A DNA stretch of 64,000 nt from Evansella sp. LMS18 (GCF_024362785.1 NZ_CP093301.1:930001-994000), one strand, 5' to 3'; shown: positions 35,855 through 47,665, counted from the stretch's first letter. Notes: generated by a model from the letters alone, not told the origin. Program-made: numbers and translations.

Positions 35855-36075
35855 GAAAAAACCCTCCCTTATTGATACTGTCACATGTCAGGGCGACTTT
35901 CCTGTTTTCAGAAACCGTTCAGTCCGTTGAATTTCATTAACCCGGCGATGCCAGCTTCTGAATAATAACTTCCAAACCAGCTAAGGGAAGTCATCTTTTG
36001 GCATAAACCAAGACTATACTTACTATTTTACATCATAAGCACAGGTTAAACCAAGGTTTAGGGGAAAATCTGTAA
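35855..36075 (-). other. Long sufU-sufB intercistronic gap
   Basis: The 221-bp gap holds a palindrome AAACCAAGGTTT near 36051 and, on the minus strand, a weak TTGGTT/TAAAAT pair with 18-bp spacing. No frame or terminator is seen. An internal promoter or processing site for sufB is possible. Confidence 0.35.
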
Positions 36076-39036
<2,961 letters not shown>

Positions 39037-39061
39037 CGTTATTCCTCCTCGTCAACCGCAA

Positions 39062-39844
39062 TTATTCCTGGCCTACTGTTTCGTCTTCAATTCCAAGTTC
39101 TTCTTTAATCCACTCGTAACCCTCTGCTTCAAGACGCTCTGCCAGTTCAGGACCACCTGATTTAACGATGCGTCCCTGCATCATAACATGTACAAAATCA
39201 GGCTTAATGTAATTCAGAAGACGCTGATAGTGGGTAATAATCAGGCAGCCGAAGTCTTCGCTGCGCATTTCATTAATACCTTGTGCAACTACCTTTAATG
39301 CATCGATGTCAAGCCCGGAGTCGATTTCATCAAGAATCGCGATCTTTGGCTCAAGCATTAACAGCTGAAGAATTTCGTTGCGTTTTTTCTCACCGCCGGA
39401 GAAGCCTTCGTTCAGGTAACGATGTGAGAATGATTCTTCCATATCAAGAGTTCCCATTTTAGCATCCAGCTTACGGATAAATTTCATGAGAGAAATTTCG
39501 TCCCCTTCCTCCCGGTGAGCATTCATAGCAGTACGAATGAAGTCTGAGTTCGTAACACCAGCAACTTCACTCGGATATTGCATTGCAAGGAAAAGACCTG
39601 CGCGTGCACGCTCGTCAACTTCCATTTCAAAAAGATCTTCACCATTGAAGGTTGCATTACCTTTAGTTACTTCATATTTAGGGTGACCCATTAATGCGGA
39701 AGCAAGAGTGGATTTACCTGTTCCGTTAGGACCCATAATCGCGTGGATTTCCCCGCCTTTCACTTCAATTCCAAAGCCTTTCAGAATTTCTTTATCTTCA
39801 ATCGATACATGAAGATCTTCAACCTTTAAGTTTGGTGCAGACAT
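39062..39844 (-). CDS. sufC: SufC, ABC-type ATPase of the Suf complex
   Basis: A 260-residue cytosolic ATPase that drives conformational change in SufBD. Walker A is GPNGTGKST at 38-46, the signature is FSGGEKKR and Walker B is IAILDEIDSGLD. It is the first gene of the operon; GGAGGTATTGTC precedes the ATG. Its promoter at 39954-39982 has Fur-like repeats over the predicted start of transcription. Confidence 0.96.
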   Translation of the reverse strand: MSAPNLKVEDLHVSIEDKEILKGFGIEVKGGEIHAIMGPNGTGKSTLASALMGHPKYEVTKGNATFNGEDLFEMEVDERARAGLFLAMQYPSEVAGVTNSDFIRTAMNAHREEGDEISLMKFIRKLDAKMGTLDMEESFSHRYLNEGFSGGEKKRNEILQLLMLEPKIAILDEIDSGLDIDALKVVAQGINEMRSEDFGCLIITHYQRLLNYIKPDFVHVMMQGRIVKSGGPELAERLEAEGYEWIKEELGIEDETVGQE

Positions 39845-39930
39845 GACAATACCTCCATTTATTTTTTTGCATGTTTGGTCACAAACGTGCTAAGATTGCT
39901 TTTGGATGAACACTTTTTCAGCTTCCGTTC

Positions 39931-39953
39931 ATTCTCAATCTATTCTCATTCTA
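39931..39953. promoter_or_regulatory. TGAGAAT/AGAAT direct repeats over the suf transcription start
   Basis: On the minus strand TAGAAT, GAGAAT and, 5 bp later, GAGAAT follow the -10 box directly, around the expected start. They resemble Fur hexamers (GATAAT-like) but are direct, not inverted, so they could also serve another Fe-S or iron regulator. Confidence 0.45.
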
Positions 39954-39982
39954 ATCTTATATCAAATGAAAAACGAGTTCAA
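39954..39982 (-). promoter_or_regulatory. Sigma-A promoter of the suf operon
   Basis: TTGAAC and TAAGAT with a 17-bp spacer on the minus strand, about 100 bp before sufC. The rest of 39983-40282 has no gene. Confidence 0.65.
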
Positions 39983-40191
39983 GGGAAAAGCAAATATTCT
40001 TCAATATTAGAACAAATATTAAATACTCTTGTGCTCCCTCGCTTAATTTCTTCCATTTTTCACGTTTTTTCTATAAACCCTTTCGTCTTTATTGGCTAAT
40101 ACTTTTTCGTTATATAAAGAAACACTCCTGGAGGCCATACAAAATTTATTGGAGTCTTTTTCTCATTTAAATGTATTATACCCCTTCTAAT

Positions 40192-40206
40192 TGAGAATGA
40201 TTATTA
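40192..40206. promoter_or_regulatory. Fur-box-like site
   Basis: TGAGAATGATTATTA matches 13 of 15 positions of the Fur 7-1-7 consensus TGATAATNATTATCA. It lies about 210 bp upstream of the suf promoter and 90 bp past the small ORF's terminator, so the regulated gene is unclear. Confidence 0.5.
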
Positions 40207-40282
40207 CTCTACACTTTAATATTCCCATGTTGAAAGCTGTCATTCTGTATTTTTAAAAAGGGGAGGCACGCGGGATAAGTGC

Positions 40283-40322
40283 AAAAAAACCGGCTGGCAG
40301 AATCTACGCCTGCCAGCCAGTT
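40283..40322 (-). terminator. Strong intrinsic terminator
   Basis: CTGGCTGGCA/TGCCAGCCGG stem with a 10-12 nt loop, then seven T on the minus strand. A strong terminator here argues for a transcribed gene upstream, namely the small frame at 40367-40519. Confidence 0.9.
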
Positions 40323-40366
40323 ATGCATATATTTCTTAAAGGTACTGCCCTCTTACATACATCGTT

Positions 40367-40519
40367 CTATGTGTGAATCTGTCTGCTGTACTGCGAGAGA
40401 ATCTGCATCGACTTACGATGGTCTTTCTCCCGTTCTTTCTCAACCTCTAAACGGTTTTCCAGTTTACGATTATACTCCTCATAACCTATACCATATGACT
40501 GGTACATTGCCTTTTCCAT
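40367..40519 (-). CDS. Small hypothetical helical protein
   Basis: A 50-residue frame, MEKAMYQSYGIGYEEYNRKL onwards, highly charged and probably helical, followed 45 bp later by a strong terminator. The ATG at 40519 has a poor ribosome site. In-frame sequence continues upstream for 12 codons (IIHQIQTKHTNE) to an ATT at 40555, 9 nt from AAAGGA, so translation might begin at ATT or the 5' end may be altered by a small insertion. Real product likely but start unsure. Confidence 0.5.
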   Translation of the reverse strand: MEKAMYQSYGIGYEEYNRKLENRLEVEKEREKDHRKSMQILSQYSRQIHT

Positions 40520-40834
40520 CTCGTTCGTATGTTTGGTTTGAATCTGATGGATAATGAATCACATTCCTTTCGGTTTTTTTTGGCCAAACTTTGGTGCTTG
40601 AAGAAAAACTTCCCCAATTGCTCGCACCTTAAACCAGATTTGACCTCTTTTTCTTACAAACCAATCATACCATTTAAGAATTTTTTACCCAAAGTGCACA
40701 GCGCTGCTTATTAAGGAAGGAGGCAGTGTAAGATTTCCTCTCACCACCTCACCAAGAGAAGATGGAAATATACGCTTAATACCTCCAATATTCTCACAAT
40801 TCCAAAAACTGGGTTGCATGGATGTAATTACTGC
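40520..40834. other. Intergenic stretch downstream of yurZ
   Basis: AT-rich DNA of 315 bp between yurZ and the small frame. An AAGGAGG near 40718 on the plus strand precedes no convincing frame. I see no further gene or terminator. Confidence 0.4.
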
Positions 40835-41206
40835 TTAGTGAAGATTTCCCCCAAATTCTTCGAGACATTCTTCCACCAGAGTAACCGCCTGGCTCATTGC
40901 TGCTCCGCCTCCAAATGCTCCTGTGACACCAACAGCTTCAAGAATTTCCTCCTGAGAACACCCATGGTCGAGGCAGCCTTTCATATGATAGATAATACAA
41001 TACTCGTCCTGAGCGTACAGACTGATACCCAGCGCGATCAGCTGTTTCTCTTTTTGTGTCAGTTTCCCTTCCTCGAAGCAGGCTTCTGTAAAGGCATTGT
41101 ATTTACTGGCAATTTCCGGCATCTGTCTCGTAAATGTCCCTAAGCCTTCTTTATAATAATGTAATGCTTCTTCCACTGAGGACATTGGCCTGATTTCATT
41201 ATCCAT
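40835..41206 (-). CDS. yurZ: Carboxymuconolactone decarboxylase family protein (YurZ)
   Basis: A 123-residue AhpD-like all-helical protein. The active-site region [18 protein letters not shown] near 67-84 has cysteines in the family position, though the classic CxxC of AhpD is not conserved. A role in thiol-dependent peroxide or redox chemistry is possible. Sequence and place beside suf match B. subtilis YurZ. AAAGGAG lies 12 nt before the ATG. Confidence 0.88.
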   Translation of the reverse strand: MDNEIRPMSSVEEALHYYKEGLGTFTRQMPEIASKYNAFTEACFEEGKLTQKEKQLIALGISLYAQDEYCIIYHMKGCLDHGCSQEEILEAVGVTGAFGGGAAMSQAVTLVEECLEEFGGNLH

Positions 41207-41417
41207 ATTTCCTGCACTCCTTTTTTAATCCTGTTGTTTTTCTTTCTGGCTGCTGCTTATTTTATTTGCAGATCCAGTTATTAAAAGTAAGCATTTTTTA
41301 TTATTACTTTAATCAGGAAAAATATCATGAGGTGCAGAGAAAAATGAAATTGATTTGTTTTCTTAAAGTGAATCAATTTCATTATCTACTTGAATGAATT
41401 TCATATATAGACTTTGT

Positions 41418-41662
41418 ATAAAAAAAGACGAACGTTTCTTTTCGATTGCAGCGTAAGACGGCGGTGACTGTCTCTTCCTCTGCCAGCTTAGCTCCGTAGA
41501 ATATCCGTCGAGACAACTCGACGCATTTGCGGTGAAGAAGATGCTCGTTCTCGCGGGAAAAGCATGAAAAGCTGAAAATCCATTTTTGGCGGCGTTCAGC
41601 CGTCAAAAATTAGTTGAAGCCGTGCCCGCAGAACGCGTCCGTCTGATGCGTAAATCGAACAA
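41418..41662. repeat. Dispersed intergenic repeat, copy B
   Basis: It aligns with copy A (17106-17390) over nearly its whole length but lacks about 34 bp. The terminator-like stem is TTTTTGGCGGC/GCCGTCAAAAA with loop GTTCA, which is the reverse complement of the copy A loop TGAAC. It lies between metQ's terminator and the region upstream of yurZ. Confidence 0.88.
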
Positions 41663-41696
41663 CACAGACCCGGCTCTTTAAAAGAACCGGGTCTGC
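41660..41696 (-). terminator. Terminator of metNPQ
   Basis: CAGACCCGG/CCGGGTCTG stem with a 14-nt loop, followed by the short TGTTGTT on the minus strand; 10 bp past metQ. Confidence 0.75.
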
Positions 41697-41705
41697 CATG
41701 CATTA

Positions 41706-42635
41706 TTATTCAGCTGGTACTACTGCTCCATCGTATTCTTCAACGATGAAATCTCTTACTTCTTCGGACTGAAGTACTTCTACAAGCTTAACAACTCGTG
41801 GATCTTCCTCGTCACCTGAATTAACAGCAATTACGTTAACATAAGGGTTGTCCTGGTCGCCGGATTCAAGTGCAATCGCATCTTCCAGTGGGTTCAGGCC
41901 AGCGTCAAGTGCATAGTTAGAGTTGATTAGCACAGCGTCACCCTCGCCATTTTCATAAGCTGTTGGAAGAAGAGCCGCTTCCACATTAGCCTGGAAATCG
42001 AAGTTATTAGGATTCTCTTCAATATCATCAATTGAAGCCCCAATTCCTGCACCTTCCGCAAGAGTGATAAGACCGTTATCTTCAAGCATCATTAAGATAC
42101 GCCCGTGGTCAGCAACAGAATCACTCATGATGATCTGAGCGCCTTCAGGAAGCTCGTCAAGACTGCTGTATTCCTGAGAATAGATTCCGATTGGCTCAAT
42201 ATGGATTCCGCCAGCATTTACAAAATCATAGCCATTTTCTTCGATTTGCATTTCAAGGTAAGGAATGTGCTGGAAATAGTTTGCATCCAGTTCACCAGCG
42301 TCAAGCGCTTCGTTCGGAAGAATATAATCGTTAAAAGTCACGATATCAAGTTCCACGCCTTCTTCTTCAAGAAGCGGCTGAGCAAATTCTAAAATCTCAG
42401 CGTGTGGAACGTTGGTAGCTCCGACTACTAATTCACCTAAATCCTCTGCTGCTTCTTCGTTGTTGCCTTCGTTGTCATTCTCAGCAGCATCGTTGTTTAC
42501 TTCCCCACTGTTATTACCTGCGTTGCCATCGTTTGCAGCCTGGTTGTTGTTATTATTGTTATCGCCTTCGCCACAAGCTGCAAGCAGCCCCACTGATAAA
42601 CCTGCAACGCTTAGAGTTTTAAAAATTCTTTTCAT
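41706..42635 (-). CDS. metQ: Methionine ABC transporter substrate-binding lipoprotein MetQ
   Basis: A 309-residue lipoprotein. The signal and lipobox LLAAC end near residue 21; a 50-residue asparagine/aspartate/glutamate-rich linker follows, then a NlpA/MetQ domain starting ELVVGATNVPHAEIL. The very acidic linker is longer than in B. subtilis and fits a salt-adapted cell surface. AAGGAGG is 8 nt before the ATG. It is the last gene of the SAM-riboswitch-controlled metNPQ operon. Confidence 0.95.
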   Translation of the reverse strand: MKRIFKTLSVAGLSVGLLAACGEGDNNNNNNQAANDGNAGNNSGEVNNDAAENDNEGNNEEAAEDLGELVVGATNVPHAEILEFAQPLLEEEGVELDIVTFNDYILPNEALDAGELDANYFQHIPYLEMQIEENGYDFVNAGGIHIEPIGIYSQEYSSLDELPEGAQIIMSDSVADHGRILMMLEDNGLITLAEGAGIGASIDDIEENPNNFDFQANVEAALLPTAYENGEGDAVLINSNYALDAGLNPLEDAIALESGDQDNPYVNVIAVNSGDEEDPRVVKLVEVLQSEEVRDFIVEEYDGAVVPAE

Positions 42636-42667
42636 TATAAGTTCCTCCTTATTTTTAGAAAAAATTA

Positions 42668-43354
42668 TTATCTTTTGTCTAATCTATTGGTCAAGCGATC
42701 ACCGATAAACTGAAGAATAAAGACGATCACTAACACAATCAAAGTCGCCATGAGGGTGATATCTGTGTTTCTTCTCTGGAATCCGTCACGGTACGCCAGG
42801 TCCCCGAGGCCTCCTGCTCCAATAACTCCCGCCATCGCAGTATAACTGACAAGGGCAATAGCTGTAACCGTAAGCCCTGAGACCAGAGCCGGCATGGATT
42901 CGGGAAGCAGTACTTTAAAAATAATCTGGCTGTTGCTCGCCCCCATTGATTTGGAAGCTTCAATGACACCTTTGTCAATTTCCCTTAAAGCAATCTCTAC
43001 CATCCTTGCATAAAAGGGGGCAGCCCCGATGATTAAAGCAGGGAGTGCCGCTGAAGGCCCCAGCATCGTTCCAACCACAATCCTGGTGAACGGGATTAGC
43101 AATACAATTAAGATAATGAACGGGATGGAACGAAATACGTTCACATATGCCGCTGTAACACCCTGAATAATCCTGTTTTCCCAGAGATTCCCACGGTCAG
43201 TTAAAAACAGCAGCAGCCCGAGGAGAAGTCCAAACAGGAAAGTGAACAGCAATGCTACTACAGACATATACAGCGTTTCCTGAGTTGCCTCCCACATGTT
43301 CTCCCAGTTAACATTCGGAAACAATAAAATGTTTCCAGCAATCAAATTACTCAC
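42668..43354 (-). CDS. metP: Methionine ABC transporter permease MetP
   Basis: A 228-residue inner-membrane permease with five or six helices and the MetI-type EAA loop IDKGVIEASKSMGASNSQII. A GTG start at 43354 overlaps the metN stop by 8 bp, with GGAGG 9 nt upstream. Orthologue of B. subtilis MetP and E. coli MetI. Confidence 0.94.
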   Translation of the reverse strand: MSNLIAGNILLFPNVNWENMWEATQETLYMSVVALLFTFLFGLLLGLLLFLTDRGNLWENRIIQGVTAAYVNVFRSIPFIILIVLLIPFTRIVVGTMLGPSAALPALIIGAAPFYARMVEIALREIDKGVIEASKSMGASNSQIIFKVLLPESMPALVSGLTVTAIALVSYTAMAGVIGAGGLGDLAYRDGFQRRNTDITLMATLIVLVIVFILQFIGDRLTNRLDKR

Positions 43355-44372
43355 CGTGAATCACCTCCACTTCCACTTGCTGTTCACGGATATAATCTTT
43401 AACCCGGCTTATTTCGGAAGCTTCCCCGTCAACACCGATAAATAATGACCCGTATGGCCCGTTCTGCGTCTGGCTGATCTTCCCCTGAAGAATATTCACT
43501 GTAACATCAAATGACCTGACAATATTATTTATCAAAGGCTTTTTTGCGTCTCCGCCGACAAATGTCAGCTGGAGTATATGGCCAATTCCTTTTTCCCCGA
43601 AAAGATCCTTTAATGTTTCTTCCGTTTCCTCCGGCTCGGTCACCTGTTTAACAAATTCTTTAGTCATATTTTCTTTTGGACGCTTGAACACATCGAGGAC
43701 ATTACCCTGCTCTACAACCCTGCCCTGCTCCATTACTGCAACTCGGTGGCAGATTTTCCGGATAACATGCATTTCGTGGGTGATGAGGACGATGGTCAAA
43801 CCAAGGTTTTTATTAATGTCTGTCAGGAGCTCAAGAATCGAGTCCGTTGTTTTCGGGTCAAGGGCGGAAGTTGCTTCATCACAGAGAAGGACTTTCGGAT
43901 TATTAGCAAGAGCTCTTGCAATACCTACCCTTTGTTTCTGCCCTCCGCTGAGCTGAGAAGGATAAGATCCCCCTCTTCCTTCGAGTCCTACAAGCCTGAT
44001 CAGCTCGTTGACCCGATTTTCTCTTTCCTCTTTTGGTATCCCTTTAATTTCAAGGGGGAAGGCAATATTATCTTTTACTGTTCTGGACCAGAGCAGATTG
44101 AAATGCTGGAATATCATTCCGATCTCCTGGCGAGCCTCTCTCAGCTCCCGCTTCGAAAGATCCTCCATCTTTTTCCCAGCAACTGTTACGGAGCCCTCGG
44201 ATGGAGACTCGAGCATATTCAGCAGCCTGATCAGCGTACTTTTACCTGCCCCGCTGTACCCGATAATACCGAATATCTCCCCTTCTTCAATGGTTAGATC
44301 TATGTTGTCAACGGCTGTTACTTTGCCGTCTTTCGTATTAAAGACCTTAGAAAGCTTAGATAAGTTAATCAT
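43347..44372 (-). CDS. metN: Methionine ABC transporter ATP-binding protein MetN
   Basis: A 341-residue ATPase. Walker A GYSGAGKST is at 38-46, signature LSGGQKQRVGIARAL near 140-154 and Walker B VLLCDEATSALD just after. The C-terminal about 80 residues form the NIL/ACT-like domain that senses intracellular methionine. GAGG is 8 nt before the ATG. First gene of the operon, downstream of a SAM-I riboswitch. Confidence 0.95.
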   Translation of the reverse strand: MINLSKLSKVFNTKDGKVTAVDNIDLTIEEGEIFGIIGYSGAGKSTLIRLLNMLESPSEGSVTVAGKKMEDLSKRELREARQEIGMIFQHFNLLWSRTVKDNIAFPLEIKGIPKEERENRVNELIRLVGLEGRGGSYPSQLSGGQKQRVGIARALANNPKVLLCDEATSALDPKTTDSILELLTDINKNLGLTIVLITHEMHVIRKICHRVAVMEQGRVVEQGNVLDVFKRPKENMTKEFVKQVTEPEETEETLKDLFGEKGIGHILQLTFVGGDAKKPLINNIVRSFDVTVNILQGKISQTQNGPYGSLFIGVDGEASEISRVKDYIREQQVEVEVIHGE

Positions 44373-44500
44373 CCTTTGGGCCTCACTTTCTTTAAAAACT
44401 ATATATCTTGTAATCTTATCTGTTTAGTCAATTTAGAGTGCGAAAGGATAAAAGAACAAGCTCTCCTATCTTAACAAACAGTATGGCTGAATATAAAACA

Positions 44501-44541
44501 AAAAAACCTTTCGGCTCACGAAAAATAAGCAGAAAGGTTAA
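44501..44541 (-). terminator. Terminator of the SAM riboswitch
   Basis: AACCTTTC/GAAAGGTT stem with a long loop followed by seven T on the minus strand. It forms when SAM is bound. Confidence 0.88.
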
Positions 44542-44558
44542 TAAATATAGTCCCGTCT

Positions 44559-44663
44559 CTTATCTTCCAAAGCCTATGCTTTGCAGGAATTGGCACCTTC
44601 CAGGTTTCCCTGGTGGTTGCCGGGCTTCATCGGGCCAGTCCCTCCGCCTCTCTGGATAAGAAA
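44559..44663 (-). promoter_or_regulatory. SAM-I riboswitch (S-box)
   Basis: The minus strand reads CTTATCCAGAGAGGCGGAGG, then ACTGGCCCGATGAAGCCCGG, CAACC, AGGTGCCAATTCCTGCAAAG and GATAAG, the S-box core elements in order, with P1 formed by CTTATC and GATAAG. It controls metNPQ by transcription termination. Confidence 0.95.
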
Positions 44664-44697
44664 TATTAAGTTAATGTTCAGTGAATTACTAAACAGC

Positions 44698-44727
44698 ATC
44701 TTATCATGAAAAAATAAAGGTTGTCAA
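44698..44727 (-). promoter_or_regulatory. Sigma-A promoter of metNPQ
   Basis: TTGACA (perfect) and TAAGAT with an 18-bp spacer on the minus strand, about 35 bp before the S-box. Confidence 0.7.
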
Positions 44728-44797
44728 ATACTTTTATAAAATAATTAATACCATATGATACTGTCGGAATCTCCTTACGAGAGTTTGCGGTTTTCTC

Positions 44798-45127
44798 CTA
44801 CTTCGTTAAAAACCAGATGGACTCAAGAAGAAGCAGCTCCCTCAGCTTTCCTTCAGCCTTTAGCTCCCCTCTTCGTTTCATGGAGAGGAGAAAATCTTCT
44901 CCATTTATAAATCGTGCAATAGATGATGAATTCCCTTCAATTACCAGAAAATCCCCTTCATTTTCTGCAGACTGCTTCCGTATCTTAAACTCCCCGTTAC
45001 ATAAATGAACAAACCAGCTGTCTTCTTCACATTTTATAAAAAAGGAAATATCTGCTTTTTTCACAAGACGGGCAATATGTTCTCCCTTTTTAATCCGTTC
45101 AGCAGAATCAATGAGAAGGTTTTCCAT
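44798..45127 (-). CDS. yusD: SCP2-like sterol carrier domain protein (YusD-like)
   Basis: A 109-residue protein with an alpha/beta pattern and a C-terminal GELKAEGKLRELLLLESIWFL, similar to SCP2 carrier domains that bind lipids or acyl groups. Position directly before metNPQ matches B. subtilis yusD; no ligand is known. GGAGGACAAGGAA precedes the ATG. Confidence 0.75.
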   Translation of the reverse strand: MENLLIDSAERIKKGEHIARLVKKADISFFIKCEEDSWFVHLCNGEFKIRKQSAENEGDFLVIEGNSSSIARFINGEDFLLSMKRRGELKAEGKLRELLLLESIWFLTK

Positions 45128-45199
45128 TTCCTTGTCCTCCGACCTTTATTTAAAATGGCTACCTTCTAAAGTTCCACATACCGAACGAAAAAACCTCTA

Positions 45200-46477
45200 T
45201 TAACCTGCATTTTGCGGAAGGTTTTCCGGGTTACTGTATACCGGCTTCCTGAAAACGAAGAAAAAGTATATTGTTCCGAGCAGATATAGGGCGCCGGTGA
45301 TGGAAAACACGATTGCATATCCTGTGTATGAACCATATACCATAACGATAGTGGTGGATACGGGCCCCATTACCGCCCAGCCAAGCATGAAAACAGCCTG
45401 CCCTACGGAATTTGCAAGGCCCTTGATGGAGTTATCCACACTCCTCATCATTAATGACATCTGAATCGGGTTACCTGCGTTCATCAGCGCCTGTCTGAAG
45501 AGAAAACCAAAGACTGCCCAGTAAATATTCTCTGTAAAGGCGGTAAGGAGCAAAAACGGGATAGACAGCAGCTGCAGGATAACAACTGCTTTCACTTCCC
45601 CTACCCTGGCAACTACCGCCGGACCTATCATAAGAGCAACAGCAGTCATCGCCTGCCCGGAGGAAATAATCAGACCTACAAGGGAGTGAGAGATCTCAAA
45701 CCGGTCCACAAAGTATAAATTCAGGTATGGAATAACAAGACCGGAACCAAACCCAATCAATATCTGGGCCCCGGCAAACAGGAGGATAATCTTGATCCCT
45801 GCTCTGTTTGACTGAAATAACTTTTTAAGAGACCTGTCCTGGACCTTTTTTTCCTCCAGTTTGCGATCTTCCTTAATTTTAGAAATAGGAATTAATGCGC
45901 TAAAGAAAAACATCGTTCCGGCAAGCAGCGTGATGCGGATACTCCAAAGCTGATCAAGGCCAATAACATAATGGAAAAAATCACTTACAACCCCGCCAAA
46001 AATATTGCCAATAACATTCGCAATCATGATAACCGCAAAATTAAAGCTGAATAAATGCACACGCTGTTTTTCCGTTGAATTCTCTGCCAGCAGCGGTATT
46101 GAAGAAACCTGGATAAAAGCCATAAACATTCCCGTCACGAATGCGAGTCCAAGCAGGGAAACTTCCCCAGCGAGGATGGCTCTGAAGAACAGGCTGGCGG
46201 CGGTAAACACGGCGCCGTACAGAATTACTTTCTTCCTTCCGACCCTGTCGCTCAGAATCCCGGCAGGCAAAAGAAGCAGCGCGGTAGCTATTGACTGCAT
46301 AGCTATGACAGAACCGTTCATCTGATCATCAAACCCAAGTTCACGAACATAATAGTTATAAATAATCATAAAGATACCCATTCCGGAATGGGCAAGGATG
46401 GAACTGATCAGAAATAAACGGACATTTCTGTTATAGCCTTTAAACTGGCGAGGCCATTCGCCGAGTATTTTCCCCAT
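45200..46477 (-). CDS. MFS transporter, 12 transmembrane segments
   Basis: A 425-residue major facilitator protein with about 12 helices. The loop 2-3 motif AGILSDRVGRKKVI is the MFS signature. No substrate can be assigned; the fold looks like a drug or sugar efflux type. The ATG at 46477 follows AAGGAG by 7 nt; the frame extends to 46543 without support. It has no counterpart at this place in the B. subtilis order that I recall. Confidence 0.88.
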   Translation of the reverse strand: MGKILGEWPRQFKGYNRNVRLFLISSILAHSGMGIFMIIYNYYVRELGFDDQMNGSVIAMQSIATALLLLPAGILSDRVGRKKVILYGAVFTAASLFFRAILAGEVSLLGLAFVTGMFMAFIQVSSIPLLAENSTEKQRVHLFSFNFAVIMIANVIGNIFGGVVSDFFHYVIGLDQLWSIRITLLAGTMFFFSALIPISKIKEDRKLEEKKVQDRSLKKLFQSNRAGIKIILLFAGAQILIGFGSGLVIPYLNLYFVDRFEISHSLVGLIISSGQAMTAVALMIGPAVVARVGEVKAVVILQLLSIPFLLLTAFTENIYWAVFGFLFRQALMNAGNPIQMSLMMRSVDNSIKGLANSVGQAVFMLGWAVMGPVSTTIVMVYGSYTGYAIVFSITGALYLLGTIYFFFVFRKPVYSNPENLPQNAG

Positions 46478-46611
46478 CTTTTTTCTCCTTCCGCCAAGAG
46501 GCGGACCTGTTCTATTTTGTTTATGTATTTCAATAATAAGCAAAAATATTTCGACTCACTAAATTATAATATAGACGATAATGGGTGATATGGGAAGCCT
46601 ATTTTTGGAAA

Positions 46612-46653
46612 ATAATAAAAAATCGCATGGAGGAACCTCTCCATACGATTTTT
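46612..46653 (-). terminator. Intrinsic terminator
   Basis: AAATCGTATGGAG/CTCCATGCGATTT stem (one wobble) followed by TTTATTATT on the minus strand, directly after the 113-residue gene. Confidence 0.88.
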
Positions 46654-46658
46654 CCGCC

Positions 46659-47000
46659 TCAGCACCAGCCCATATCACAGCCTTCAACATAGGCCTGCGG
46701 CTGGTTCGGATCCTTCGATGCGGCAGCATCTGTTTTCTTTTTGAATATTTTATCTTTGTCAAACTCAAAACCTTCCGCCATTTCAAACAAGTGCTGCTGG
46801 TCTCCCCCTGGCATGTGGCCAATTTTCTGCCCCCCCAGATAGAGGCCCGTCGAACCGTCTTTCTCATTCTGCCGGGTTACCTGCTGGGTGATTTCCTCCC
46901 TCGACTGGGCCCGGTTTCTTCGTATATCATCCACAATATGCCTTGTAACAGACTGTCCATCTCCTGCAGATGTGTTTAAATACTGCTCATTATCCGCCAT
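46659..47000 (-). CDS. Hypothetical protein with C-terminal CDMGWC
   Basis: A 113-residue hydrophilic protein with no recognised domain. Visible segments are SVTRHIVDDIRRNRAQSREE at 17-36, GLYLGGQKIGHMPGGDQQHL at 52-71 and the closing CDMGWC, where two cysteines four apart form the end of the chain and could be redox or metal active. It has its own terminator; AAGGGGAG lies 9-10 nt before the ATG. Confidence 0.75.
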   Translation of the reverse strand: MADNEQYLNTSAGDGQSVTRHIVDDIRRNRAQSREEITQQVTRQNEKDGSTGLYLGGQKIGHMPGGDQQHLFEMAEGFEFDKDKIFKKKTDAAASKDPNQPQAYVEGCDMGWC

Positions 47001-47145
47001 GCTGACTACTCCCCTTCCTTTTTAAGATTAGCTTGAACTGTTAAGGAAGATTATATGTCAGCCGTTGGGGTGTAAGTTTAACCAGTGGTGCCAGTATGAA
47101 GCAGTTTATATAGCCCGGTCCTTTTCTCTTAGATTGTATTCAGGA

Positions 47146-47665
47146 TTTGAGCACTCTCCACTGAGGCCAGGAGTCCATGACCTTCTTGCTGCATCCCTTG
47201 AGTAACGCGATGGCAGCCTCTCAAGTGACGCAAGGCCTTCTTGCATCCCTTGAGTAACGCGATGGCAGCCTTCCAAGTGACGCAAGGCCTTCTTGCATCC
47301 CTTGAGTAACGCGATGGCAGCCATTCAAGTGACGCAAGGCCTTCTTGCATCCCTTGAGTAATGCGAAGCCAGCCATTCAAGTGACGCAAGGCCTTCTTGC
47401 ATCCCTTGAGTAACAGGATGGCAGCCTCTCAAGTGACGCAAGGCCTTCTTGCATCCCTTGAGTAATGCGAAGCTAGCCATTCAAGTAACGCAAGGCCTTC
47501 TTGCATCCCTTGAGTAACAGGATGGCAGCCTCTCAAGTAACGCAAGGCCTTCTTGCATCCCTTGAGTAATGCGATGGCAGCCTCTCAAGTGACGCAAGGC
47601 CTTCTTGCATCCCTTGAGTAATGCGATGGCAGCCTCTCAAGTAACACAAGGTCTTCTTGCGATCA
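47146..47665. repeat. 52-bp tandem repeat array III (nine units plus partials)
   Basis: TTGAGTAA starts recur at 47198, 47250, 47302, 47354, 47406, 47458, 47510, 47562 and 47614, each exactly 52 bp apart. Units contain CTTGAG..CTCAAG and GCAAG-GCCTT-CTTGC inverted pairs; AACGCGATGG, AATGCGAAGC and AACAGGATGG variants alternate. The array fills most of the gap between gcvH and the 113-residue gene. Confidence 0.97.

Noticed and set aside
40279-40554. 91-codon plus-strand frame
   Set aside because: It starts inside a minus-strand terminator and is antisense to a more plausible small gene.
47106-47389. Minus-strand frames with repeated LKGCKKALRHL peptides
   Set aside because: They are products of array III periodicity, not a gene.
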